From Hymenobacter jejuensis (lineage in GTDB: Bacteria; Bacteroidota; Bacteroidia; Cytophagales; Hymenobacteraceae): DNA of 64,000 nt. Position 1 is the first letter of the stretch; every line of letters starts with the position of its first letter. The stretch lies in NCBI RefSeq assembly GCF_006337165.1, contig NZ_CP040896.1, positions 1,798,001 to 1,862,000 of the forward strand, given 5' to 3'. The translations under genes and the position numbers were made by a program. Shown here piece after piece: positions 18,108-25,674 of this stretch. The notes beneath the pieces were generated by a model. That model was not told where the DNA came from, did no database searches, and saw only the letters and a list, made by a program, of their open reading frames with translations.

Positions 18108-19130
18108 TTACGCGAAGGTTCGGGCAAAATGCTCGGCCTTTAGCCCGAGCCACGTCAGCGCGTTGGCACCCAGCATTTGGGCCTTTATTTCGTCGGAAAA
18201 CGGCATAGAACGAATGAGCTGACCGGGTTCGAGCTCGCCTAGCGGGAAGGGATAATCGGAGCCCAGCACAATCTTATCGGAGCCCAAGGTCTTCACCAGG
18301 TACTCCAGTATGGCCGGGTCGTGTACCAGCGAATCAACCCAGAACCGGCCCAAATATTCGCGTGGGTTAACGGGGTTATCCACGGCGCACAGATCGGGCC
18401 GGACCCGAAAGCCGTGCTCTATCCGACCGATAGTAGCCGCAAAGCTGCCGCCGCCGTGCGCCACCGCTACCCGTAAGCGCGGCAGCCGCTCGAGTACCCC
18501 GCCAAAAATCAGCGAACACAGCGCCAGCGTGCTTTCGGCCGGCATCCCAACCAGCCACGGCAGCCAGTACTTCGGCATTTTTTGCTGGGCCATCATGTCC
18601 CAGGGATGAATAAATACGGCCGCGTTCAGCTCCTGCGCCGCCTCGAATACCTCAAAAAGCTGCGGGGCGTCGAGATTCCAGTCGTTGACGTGCGAGCCGA
18701 TTTGAACGCCGGCCAAGCCCAGTTCCTTCACGCAGCGCTCCAACTCGCGCACCGCCAAGTCGGGCGCTTGCATGGGCAACGTACCCAAGCCCACGTAGCG
18801 GTCGGGGTAGCGGGCTACTACGCTGGCAATGTGGTCGTTGAGCAGTTGGCTCAGGTCAAGCGTATCGTGCGGCTTGGCCCAGTAGCTAAACATAACCGGC
18901 ACAGTACTAAGCACTTGCACATCCACTCCGAATTCATCGTATTCACGCAGGCGCACGGCGGGGTCCCAGCAATTGTCCTGGATCTCGCGGAAGAACTTGT
19001 CGTCCTGCATCATGCGGGCGCAGCAGGGCTTGTGGTGTTCGAGCCGGATGAAGCCGCCGTAGCCGTAGCGCTCGCGCAAATCGGGCCAGCGCTCGGGCAG
19101 GATGTGAGTATGGATGTCGATTTTGAGCAC
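18108..19130 (-). CDS. 2-amino-3-carboxymuconate-6-semialdehyde decarboxylase (ACMSD)
   Basis: Zinc-dependent decarboxylase of the amidohydrolase superfamily, 340 residues. It removes CO2 from ACMS, giving 2-aminomuconate semialdehyde, and so diverts the pathway from quinolinate/NAD. Metal ligands are visible as His7 and His9 ([12 protein letters not shown]), His175 (FIHPWDMM), His225 (VAHGGG) and Asp292 ([12 protein letters not shown]); Lys45 fits the conserved active-site position. Starts with GTG at 19130, the only start that gives the MLKIDIHTH terminus. It follows the dioxygenase gene by 33 bases, so the two are co-transcribed. Expected to act as a dimer in the cytoplasm. Confidence 0.95.
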   Translation of the reverse strand: MLKIDIHTHILPERWPDLRERYGYGGFIRLEHHKPCCARMMQDDKFFREIQDNCWDPAVRLREYDEFGVDVQVLSTVPVMFSYWAKPHDTLDLSQLLNDHIASVVARYPDRYVGLGTLPMQAPDLAVRELERCVKELGLAGVQIGSHVNDWNLDAPQLFEVFEAAQELNAAVFIHPWDMMAQQKMPKYWLPWLVGMPAESTLALCSLIFGGVLERLPRLRVAVAHGGGSFAATIGRIEHGFRVRPDLCAVDNPVNPREYLGRFWVDSLVHDPAILEYLVKTLGSDKIVLGSDYPFPLGELEPGQLIRSMPFSDEIKAQMLGANALTWLGLKAEHFARTFA

Positions 19131-19163
19131 GAAAGGCGAACGTGGCAGGTGCGTAAGAAATCC

Positions 19164-19694
19164 TTAGTCGGCCTTGGCGGGTGTAGGCGGCTGCATCACG
19201 GTGCCGCAGTTCTGGCAAGTGCGCTTTTCTTCCGACTGCCAAAAGCGGTTCATGATGGGCGGCAACTGCTGCACAATGTCCGTGATCTCGGCAAATTCTT
19301 CGTAGAGCTTGTGGCCGCAGTTTTCGCAATACCACTGAAACCCATCGAGTTCGCCGGCCTCGCGGTAGCGCTCGAGCACCAGCCCCACAGTACCGGCGGG
19401 GCGTTGGGGCGAATGCGGTACGCCTGCTGGCAGCAGGAACATTTCGCCGGCCCGCACCGGGATGTCAACCGGTTTGCCATCCTCGATGATGCGCACCACA
19501 ATGTCGCCTTCCAGTTGCAAAAACAGTTCTTCGCCTTCGTCGTAGTGGAAATCCTTGCGGGCATTGGGGCCGCCCACAACCATCACGATGAAGTCTTTAT
19601 TGTCTTTGAATACCTGCTGATTGCCGACGGGCGGCTTCAACAAATGCCGGTGTTCGTCGATCCACTTTTGAAAATTGAAAGGGCGGGCTACCAT
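19164..19694 (-). CDS. nbaC: 3-hydroxyanthranilate 3,4-dioxygenase
   Basis: Fe(II) cupin enzyme opening the ring of 3-hydroxyanthranilate to ACMS; 176 residues, the bacterial length. Catalytic iron ligands His50, Glu56 and His94 are in FHYDEGEELFLQ and AGVPHSPQR. A second, rubredoxin-like iron site is formed by Cys123/Cys126 and Cys160/Cys163 (CENC, CQNC), typical of bacterial and fungal enzymes and absent from the mammalian one. First gene of the pair with ACMSD. A divergent 150-base spacer separates it from the SDR gene, where both promoters must lie. Confidence 0.96.
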   Translation of the reverse strand: MVARPFNFQKWIDEHRHLLKPPVGNQQVFKDNKDFIVMVVGGPNARKDFHYDEGEELFLQLEGDIVVRIIEDGKPVDIPVRAGEMFLLPAGVPHSPQRPAGTVGLVLERYREAGELDGFQWYCENCGHKLYEEFAEITDIVQQLPPIMNRFWQSEEKRTCQNCGTVMQPPTPAKAD

Positions 19695-19844
19695 TTTCTG
19701 AACGAGGGCTGAAAGTGAGGAATACGTAACGGGGCGGCGCTAGACGGGTGACGGAAATTAAAACAATAAATGCGAGCAATGTCGCGGCGGCCTGCTTTTC
19801 TTGCGGGCCCGGTATTTTTCACTTTCATTCTTAATTAGGAAAAC

Positions 19845-20636
19845 ATGGATCTGAATCTTGTTTCGCAACGTGCCCTGGTGGGCGGTGGTACGCAAGGAAT
19901 TGGGCGCGCCGTAGCCGAAGAGCTGGCCCTGGCAGGAGCTACTGTTACGCTCTTGGCACGCAACGAAGCCAGCCTGCAACAAACTGCCGCCGAACTGCCG
20001 ACCCCAAACGGCCAAACCCACGACTACATTATTGCCGATTTTTCGACGCCTGATGTGCTGGCGCAGCAGCTCAGCCGCTATCTGGCCGCGCACCCCGAGG
20101 GCTTCCATATTTTGGTAAACAACACGGGCGGCCCGGCTGGCGGCCCCATTATAGAGGCTTCGGTAGATGCTTTTCGGGCAGCGTTTGAACAGCATGTAGT
20201 GTGCAATCACCTGCTGGCGCAGGCCGTGGTGCCGAGCATGCAAGCACGGGGCTACGGGCGCATCGTCAACGTGATTAGCACGTCCGTGAAGCAGCCCCTG
20301 CCGAACCTGGGCGTATCCAATACCATTCGAGGAGCTGTGGGCAACTGGGCCAAAACCCTGGCTAATGAATTGGCAATCAATGGCATAACGGTCAACAACG
20401 TCTTGCCGGGCGCCACCGTTACGCAGCGCCACACCTCTTTGATTGAGAAGAAAGCCGAACAAACCGGCCAGTCCATCGAGCAGATTGAGGCCGGCATGCG
20501 AAAGCAGATCCCGACCGGCCGATTTGCTGAATCCAAGGAAGTAGCAGCGGCGGTTGTTTTTCTGGCGTCGCCCGCGGCCGGTTACATCAACGGCATTAAT
20601 GTGCCCGTTGATGGCGGGCGCACAGGTAATTTATAA
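19845..20636 (+). CDS. SDR-family protein lacking the YxxxK catalytic pair
   Basis: Short-chain dehydrogenase/reductase fold, 263 residues. The nucleotide loop reads GGGTQGIGRA (residues 13-22) in place of TGxxxGIG, with VNNTGG at 92-96. At the position of the catalytic Tyr-x-x-x-Lys the sequence is SNTIR (Ser158, Arg162), so both key residues are replaced. The C-terminal PVDGG is normal. This matches the known BKR-like SDR subgroup described as not matching the catalytic tetrad. AGGA precedes the ATG. It is divergent from the 3-hydroxyanthranilate dioxygenase gene, so a role in kynurenine breakdown is plausible, perhaps as a non-redox enzyme; the reaction is unknown. Confidence 0.85.
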   Translation: MDLNLVSQRALVGGGTQGIGRAVAEELALAGATVTLLARNEASLQQTAAELPTPNGQTHDYIIADFSTPDVLAQQLSRYLAAHPEGFHILVNNTGGPAGGPIIEASVDAFRAAFEQHVVCNHLLAQAVVPSMQARGYGRIVNVISTSVKQPLPNLGVSNTIRGAVGNWAKTLANELAINGITVNNVLPGATVTQRHTSLIEKKAEQTGQSIEQIEAGMRKQIPTGRFAESKEVAAAVVFLASPAAGYINGINVPVDGGRTGNL

Positions 20637-20727
20637 TAATTTATAGGACGAAAGTTGTATTGATTATTAAATTTCTTATGTTTATGCTCTCGCCTCTTAT
20701 CTAGCTATCACCTAAAGCTCTTGCATA

Positions 20728-21450
20728 TTGGTTAAGTTCGACACACTCTCGATCGTCATTCCTGTATATAACGAAGCGCGCACTATCCATCAAATCCTGG
20801 ATCTGCTACGCGAATTGGAACTGACAAATCACATAAAAAAGGAAATTATCCTAGTCAACGACTGCTCCAGCGACAACTCGGCGGAGGTAATTTCGGCTTA
20901 TGCGGCGGCGCACCCGGCCATGGGATTGCGGCTGTTGCAGCACACCGTCAACCAGGGCAAAGGTGCCGCGCTGCACACGGGCATCCGGGAGGCTACCGGC
21001 GACTACGTGATTGTACAAGATGCTGACTTAGAGTACGATCCGGAAGAGTACAACATTCTCATCAAGCCCATTCTGAAAGGCTTTGCGGATGTCGTATATG
21101 GCTCGCGCTTTATGGGTGGCAAGCCGCACCGGATTCTCTTCTTCTGGCACAGCATCGGCAACAACCTGCTCACGTTCCTGTCCAACATGTTCACCGACCT
21201 GAACCTGACCGACATGGAAACCTGCTACAAGCTCTTCCGCCGCGACATCATTCAGGGCCTGCAACTCGAGGAAAAACGCTTCGGCTTCGAGCCGGAAGTC
21301 ACGGCCAAAGTCTCGCGGGTGCCCAACATTCGCCTCTACGAAGTCGGTATCAGCTACTATGGCCGTACTTACGCCGAAGGCAAAAAGATCGGGTGGCGCG
21401 ACGGTTTCCGGGCCATTTACTGCATCATGAAATACGGCTTTCTGGGCTAA
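20728..21450 (+). CDS. GT2 glycosyltransferase, dolichol-phosphate-mannose-synthase-like
   Basis: Family 2 glycosyltransferase of 240 residues without transmembrane segments. [18 protein letters not shown] opens the GT-A fold, [10 protein letters not shown] follows, and the metal-binding motif is [13 protein letters not shown]. Similar to DPM1/polyprenyl-phosphate glycosyltransferases ([21 protein letters not shown]). Most likely transfers a sugar from a nucleotide donor to a polyprenyl phosphate at the inner face of the membrane. The only usable start is TTG at 20728. It is one of three GT2 genes in this region, all with non-ATG starts. A hairpin shared with the convergent lipoprotein gene follows. 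Confidence 0.9.
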   Translation: MVKFDTLSIVIPVYNEARTIHQILDLLRELELTNHIKKEIILVNDCSSDNSAEVISAYAAAHPAMGLRLLQHTVNQGKGAALHTGIREATGDYVIVQDADLEYDPEEYNILIKPILKGFADVVYGSRFMGGKPHRILFFWHSIGNNLLTFLSNMFTDLNLTDMETCYKLFRRDIIQGLQLEEKRFGFEPEVTAKVSRVPNIRLYEVGISYYGRTYAEGKKIGWRDGFRAIYCIMKYGFLG

Positions 21451-21470
21451 CGGCTAAGCAAAGAAATTTT

Positions 21471-21517
21471 GCATTTCTACACAAGTGATTGACAATCAAT
21501 TACTTGTGTAGAAATGC
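21471..21517. terminator. Bidirectional hairpin containing the TTGA-CAA-TCAA repeat
   Basis: A 16-bp stem (21471-21486 with 21502-21517) encloses GATTGACAATCAATT, itself an inverted repeat (ATTGA/TCAAT). It lies between two convergent genes. No long T-tract flanks it, so it may be a terminator, a protein site, or both. Confidence 0.6.
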
Positions 21518-21524
21518 GTTTCAT

Positions 21525-22082
21525 CTACCGATCACGCCGAATTTCCATGTCATCGACGTACACGTTTTGCGGGCTACCGTTGCGCCAGAGATAAAACTTG
21601 AACTGATTGGTAACAGCGACGGTGTCGGGCAGGGTGAAGGTTTTGCTGATGTGTTCCCATTCCTGGAAATGCTTGATTTCCTGAAGCAGCTCGATTCGGC
21701 TGTAAAACACCTTGGTTTCGTCGGAAGCCGACCGGTTTAGCGTGACCACGAGGCTGGCAGTGGCGGTGCGGTCGGGTACCCACACCCACGCCGAAACGGT
21801 AAGCTGGCTGGGCTTGTGCGGCGACATCAGGCCCAATTCGCGGGAGTAACCCGTGCCGTATTCGTTGTCGGGGCCGACTTTGACGGAATACTTGCCCGAA
21901 TGCGCCCGCTCGTTGGTGATGTTTGACGTGTTGAGGTCGCCCCAGCCCAATACATTCTCGAAGTCGTTGAAAGCAAGGCGGTTGGCATCTGTTGCGACGG
22001 TCGCAGGCGGCTCGTCTTGGGAGCACGCCGCCAGTCCGGCAAAAGCCGGAGCAATCAGCAACAAACGCAGAGGGGTTTTCAC
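21525..22082 (-). CDS. Lipoprotein of unknown function
   Basis: Lipoprotein of 185 residues: signal peptide with lipobox GLAAC (Cys20), then a mature domain that reads as an all-beta jelly roll. It has NDFENVLGW near the start, HSGKYSVKV, a central AWVWVPD strand and a C-terminal YLWRNGSPQNVYVDDMEIR. This pattern (fold opening with an F-E pair, HSG-YS, and ending in -VYVDD-) is common to carbohydrate-binding-like beta-sandwich domains, but no family is claimed. It lies on the opposite strand between two GT2 genes, so a role at the cell surface with the glycans these genes build is possible. Confidence 0.75.
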   Translation of the reverse strand: MKTPLRLLLIAPAFAGLAACSQDEPPATVATDANRLAFNDFENVLGWGDLNTSNITNERAHSGKYSVKVGPDNEYGTGYSRELGLMSPHKPSQLTVSAWVWVPDRTATASLVVTLNRSASDETKVFYSRIELLQEIKHFQEWEHISKTFTLPDTVAVTNQFKFYLWRNGSPQNVYVDDMEIRRDR

Positions 22083-22295
22083 GAAACGGCGCGACTAAGA
22101 GGTGAAACGGGGGCGGATACACCGTAAAACTAGCCAAATTTCGCAGGGCACAGAACCTCAGTCGGCGCCCTGTCAGCCGAGTTTCGGCCGCCCGATTGTG
22201 AGGCCGGGGATTTCTTTTGTTACCTTAAACTTACTTTTAGGCCTTCGCTGAAGCTGCTTTCGGCTTCTTCCGTTTCTACTCTTTCCCGCCGCGCC

Positions 22296-23267
22296 GTGCT
22301 CTCCCCCGTCGACATCTCCATTGTCATTCCCATCTACAATGAAGAAGCCAACATTCCGGCTCTCTACGACCGCTTGCGCAGCGTGCTCGACCCTATGGGG
22401 CGGACCTATGAGTTTGTGTTCGTCAACGACGGCTCGCGCGATCAGTCCCTAAAGCTCATCCGGCTGCTAGCTGACCGCGACGAGCGCGTGCGTTACATCG
22501 ATTTCAGCCGCAATTTCGGGCACCAGATTGCCGTAACGGCCGGCCTCGACTTGGCGGCCGGCAACGCGGCCGTCATCATCGACGCCGATTTGCAGGACCC
22601 GCCCGAGCTCATTCCGCAGCTCTACAAGCGCTTGCAGGAAGGCTTCGAAGTGGTGTACGCTAAGCGCCGCACCCGGCAGGGCGAAAGCGCGGCCAAAAAG
22701 TACACGGCCAAGCTGTTTTACCGCCTGCTGGCCAGCATCACCAACATTTCGATCCCGGTTGACACCGGCGATTTTCGCATCATTTCGCGCAAAGTGATCG
22801 ATGCGCTGAAGATGATGCCGGAACAAAACAAGTTCATCCGCGGCCAGATTTCCTGGATTGGCTACCGCCAGACCTACATCGAATACGACCGCGCCGAACG
22901 CGCCGGCGGCCAGACCGGCTACACGTACCGCAAGATGATCCGGTTGGCGCTAGACGGCATCACGGGCTTCTCCGACCTGCCCCTGAAAGTGGCCACCATC
23001 AGCGGATTTCTAGTGTCGGGCATCGCGTTTCTGGTCATGCTCTACACGCTGTATTCGCGCTTCATTACCGGCGACTACCAGCCCGGTTGGGCCTCCCTGA
23101 TGGTCAGCATCCTGTTTTTGGGTGGCGTGCAGCTCATTGCGGTGGGCATTATTGGCGAATACATCGCCCGCCTTAGCGCCAACGTGCGCCAGCGGCCGCT
23201 GTATATCATTTCCGATACCAACATTCCGCTTCCGGTCGAGCAGCCGCAGCACTCAGACCGCGCATAG
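22296..23267 (+). CDS. GT2 glycosyltransferase with two C-terminal membrane helices (GtrB/ArnC-like)
   Basis: 323 residues. GT-A domain with ISIVIPIYNEEANIPALY, VFVNDGSRDQS, and IIDADLQDPPEL (metal-binding). VDTGDFRIISRKVIDAL is typical of the GtrB/ArnC/DPMS subgroup. Two hydrophobic segments follow at about 230-255 and 270-295 (ISGFLVSGIAFLVMLYTLY; MVSILFLGGVQLIAVGIIGEYI). These enzymes attach glucose or another sugar to undecaprenyl phosphate, for later transfer to surface polymers by a GT-C enzyme. The start is GTG at 22296. A repeat of the TTGA-NNN-TCA type sits directly behind the stop. Confidence 0.92.
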   Translation: MLSPVDISIVIPIYNEEANIPALYDRLRSVLDPMGRTYEFVFVNDGSRDQSLKLIRLLADRDERVRYIDFSRNFGHQIAVTAGLDLAAGNAAVIIDADLQDPPELIPQLYKRLQEGFEVVYAKRRTRQGESAAKKYTAKLFYRLLASITNISIPVDTGDFRIISRKVIDALKMMPEQNKFIRGQISWIGYRQTYIEYDRAERAGGQTGYTYRKMIRLALDGITGFSDLPLKVATISGFLVSGIAFLVMLYTLYSRFITGDYQPGWASLMVSILFLGGVQLIAVGIIGEYIARLSANVRQRPLYIISDTNIPLPVEQPQHSDRA

Positions 23268-23270
23268 CAT

Positions 23271-23301
23271 CTGTATATGATTGATAGTCAGTTATATACA
23301 G
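23271..23301 (+). repeat. Stem-core repeat behind a GT2 gene
   Basis: CTGTATAT, then the 15-base core GATTGATAGTCAGTT, then ATATACAG: an 8-bp perfect stem around a core that differs from the 21487-21501 core at three positions. It starts four bases after the stop codon at 23267. Same architecture as the 21471-21517 hairpin. Confidence 0.6.
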
Positions 23302-23340
23302 AGGATAATGATATACGATTCCACTTCTCCGCCTGGCTTT

Positions 23341-24783
23341 ATGCTGCAAATCGAGAATTTCATCAACGGCCAGTTTGTGCCGCCGGCGTCGGGCAGCTAC
23401 TTCGATAACATCGAGCCCGCGACTGGCCAAGTGTACGGCCGCATCCCCGACTCCGACGCTACCGACGTGCAGCAGGCTGTAGCGGCGGCTGAGGCCGCCT
23501 TTCCGGCGTGGCGCGCTTTGGCCGCCGAAAAGCGGGGCCGCCTCTTGGTGCGCATTGCCGAGCTATTGGAGCGCGACTTAGAGCGCCTGGCCCGCATCGA
23601 GAGTATCGACAACGGCAAACCGCTGGCGGCGGCCCGCACCCTTGACATTCCGCGAGCGGCCAGCAACTTTGCGTTTTTCGGGACGGCGGCGCAGCATTTT
23701 GCCTCCGAATCGCATTTCCAGGAAGGCCTCGCCCTCAACTACACCGTACGGCACCCGTTGGGCGTGGTGGGCTGCATATCTCCCTGGAATCTACCACTTT
23801 ACCTTTTCACCTGGAAGATTGCGCCGGCCCTGGCAGCGGGCAACTGCGTGGTGGCCAAACCTTCGGAGATCACGCCGGCCACGGCCTATTATTTGGGCGA
23901 ACTCTGCCAAGAAGCCGGCTTGCCGCCGGGCGTGCTCAACATTGTGCACGGCACCGGGCCGCGCGCTGGGCAGGCCATTGTCGAGCATCCTGCGATTAAA
24001 GCCATCAGCTTTACGGGCGGCACGCGCACCGGTGAGCACATCGCCCGCACGGCCGCGCCCATGTTCAAGAAGCTGTCGCTGGAGCTGGGCGGCAAAAATC
24101 CCAACCTCATTTTTGCCGATTGCGATTTGGCCACGGCGGTTCGCACGAGCATTCAATCCAGCTTTTCTAACCAAGGCCAGATTTGCCTCTGCGGCTCGCG
24201 CATCTTCGTCGAGCGCGCGATTTACGAACCGTTTAAGGCCGAATTCTTGGCGCAGACCAAGGCTCTTACCATCGGCGATCCGCTGGAAGAAAGTACGCGA
24301 CAAGGCGCGTTGGTGAGCGAAGCCCATCTGCACAAAGTGCTGTCTTACATAGAGTTAGCCCAAACCGAAGGCGGCACGATGCTGGCCGGTGGGCACCAAG
24401 TACGACTGACTGGCCGTTGCGCCGACGGTTATTTCCTCGAACCGACTGTGTTTGAAGGCCTTGCCCCCGATTGCCGCACCAACCGCGAAGAGATTTTCGG
24501 CCCCGTGGTGACGCTCACGCCCTTCGACACCGAAGCAGAGGCCATCGCCTGGGCCAACGGTACCGACTACGGCCTGTCCGCCACCGTCTGGACGCGCGAT
24601 CTGGATCGGGCGCACCGCGTGGCGCATCAGTTGCATTCGGGCATCGTGTGGGTCAATACGTGGTTGCTGCGTGATCTGCGTACGCCTTTCGGCGGCATGA
24701 AAAGCTCCGGCGTCGGGCGCGAAGGCGGGCTGGAAGCGCTGCGCTTCTTTACCGAGCCACAGAATGTATGCATTAAGTTATAA
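23341..24783 (+). CDS. 2-aminomuconate semialdehyde dehydrogenase (ALDH8-type)
   Basis: NAD-dependent aldehyde dehydrogenase, 480 residues. Conserved Asn150 (SPWNLPLY), Glu248 (LSLELGGKNPN) and catalytic Cys282 (QGQICLCGSRIFV) are present. The C-L-C context and NTWLLRDLRTPFGG are typical of ALDH8A1/2-hydroxymuconate or 2-aminomuconate semialdehyde dehydrogenases, not general aldehyde oxidation. With ACMSD and 3-hydroxyanthranilate dioxygenase nearby, 2-aminomuconate semialdehyde to 2-aminomuconate is the natural step. The frame is open from 23281, but MLQIENFINGQF at 23341 is the family start. It is separated from the other kynurenine genes by two GT2 genes and a lipoprotein gene, and lies on the opposite strand from most of them. 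Confidence 0.88.
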   Translation: MLQIENFINGQFVPPASGSYFDNIEPATGQVYGRIPDSDATDVQQAVAAAEAAFPAWRALAAEKRGRLLVRIAELLERDLERLARIESIDNGKPLAAARTLDIPRAASNFAFFGTAAQHFASESHFQEGLALNYTVRHPLGVVGCISPWNLPLYLFTWKIAPALAAGNCVVAKPSEITPATAYYLGELCQEAGLPPGVLNIVHGTGPRAGQAIVEHPAIKAISFTGGTRTGEHIARTAAPMFKKLSLELGGKNPNLIFADCDLATAVRTSIQSSFSNQGQICLCGSRIFVERAIYEPFKAEFLAQTKALTIGDPLEESTRQGALVSEAHLHKVLSYIELAQTEGGTMLAGGHQVRLTGRCADGYFLEPTVFEGLAPDCRTNREEIFGPVVTLTPFDTEAEAIAWANGTDYGLSATVWTRDLDRAHRVAHQLHSGIVWVNTWLLRDLRTPFGGMKSSGVGREGGLEALRFFTEPQNVCIKL

Positions 24784-24785
24784 GC

Positions 24786-24814
24786 GATTGTATATCAATT
24801 AATTACATACAAAT
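24786..24814 (+). repeat. AT-rich repeat behind the ALDH gene
   Basis: GATTGTATATCAATTAATT followed by ACATACAAAT, two bases after the stop. TTGTATAT and ACATACAA form a near-perfect inverted repeat. It shares GATTG and the ACATACAAAT tail with the motif at 12264-12290, and ACATACAAA with 55752-55774. Confidence 0.5.
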
Positions 24815-24918
24815 ACATGTTGCTTTAAACAAAATAGCTCGTCTGTTATTCCTTTACCCACGCGGGTTGTAACTGAGCGCTCAGCCATTAAAACAATTGT
24901 CGGATATTTGCGCCCGGT

Positions 24919-25674
24919 TTGACACACACTTCCTTGTCCGCTTCCCATTCAGATCCTGCCTCCACTCTGGCCTTAGTGCTGCCGTGCTACAATCCGCCTG
25001 CGGGTTGGGCGACCAACATATTGGAGAGTTTGGCGCGTTTGCAGCCGTTGCTGCCGCCCGCTACGGCGGTGCATTTGTACCTCGTCAACGATGGTACGGC
25101 CAGCGTAACGGCTACGGACCTCGAGTTGCTCCGACTCCGGCTGCCGCAGTTTACCTACCTCAATTACCCCGTCAACCACGGCAAAGGCTATGCCCTACGC
25201 ACGGGCGTGGAGCAGGTGCAGGAGACCATCTGCCTGTTTACGGATATCGACTTTCCCTACGAAGAAAGTAGTGTGGCGCGGGTGTACGAAGCCCTGCGCA
25301 CCAACAGTTGCGACGTGGCCGTAGGTACCCGTGATGAGGCATATTATGTGCACGTGCCACGAGGTCGCACGCTCATTTCCAAGATGTTACGGCGCAGCAC
25401 GCGGTTTTTACTAGGCTTGGCCGTGTCGGATACGCAATGCGGCCTGAAGGGCTTCAACCGCCGGGGCCGCGAAGTATTCTTGCGCGGCCAGATCGATCGT
25501 TACCTCTTCGATTTGGAGTTTATTTTTCTGGCTTCCCGGCCTGCCGCCAAGCTGCGGGTGAACCCCATTCCGGTGCGGCTAAAGCCGGGGGTGGTGTTTT
25601 CGCGCATGAGCCCGAAGATTCTGGTGTCGGAAAGCGGCAGCTTCCTTAAAATCCTTTTGGCCCGACTTACGTGA
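24919..25674 (+). CDS. GT2 glycosyltransferase
   Basis: 251 residues. GT-A signature LALVLPCYNPPAGW, LYLVNDGTA, and the metal-binding TDIDFPYEES. The middle VGTRDEAYYVHVPRGR and DTQCGLKGFNRRGREVF resemble dolichyl-phosphate beta-glucosyltransferase-like proteins. No transmembrane segment, cytoplasmic face of the membrane. Starts with TTG at 24919; no ATG is available. The stop overlaps the start of the next gene by four bases (GTGA), so the two are translationally coupled, and they probably act in one pathway: the GT2 loading a lipid carrier, the membrane GT-C-like protein using it. Confidence 0.9.
   Translation: MTHTSLSASHSDPASTLALVLPCYNPPAGWATNILESLARLQPLLPPATAVHLYLVNDGTASVTATDLELLRLRLPQFTYLNYPVNHGKGYALRTGVEQVQETICLFTDIDFPYEESSVARVYEALRTNSCDVAVGTRDEAYYVHVPRGRTLISKMLRRSTRFLLGLAVSDTQCGLKGFNRRGREVFLRGQIDRYLFDLEFIFLASRPAAKLRVNPIPVRLKPGVVFSRMSPKILVSESGSFLKILLARLT

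Noticed and set aside
23281..23340. Longer N-terminus for the ALDH gene
   Set aside because: The upstream in-frame codons overlap the palindromic repeat at 23271-23301 and give no ALDH-like sequence; MLQIENFINGQF at 23341 is the family start.
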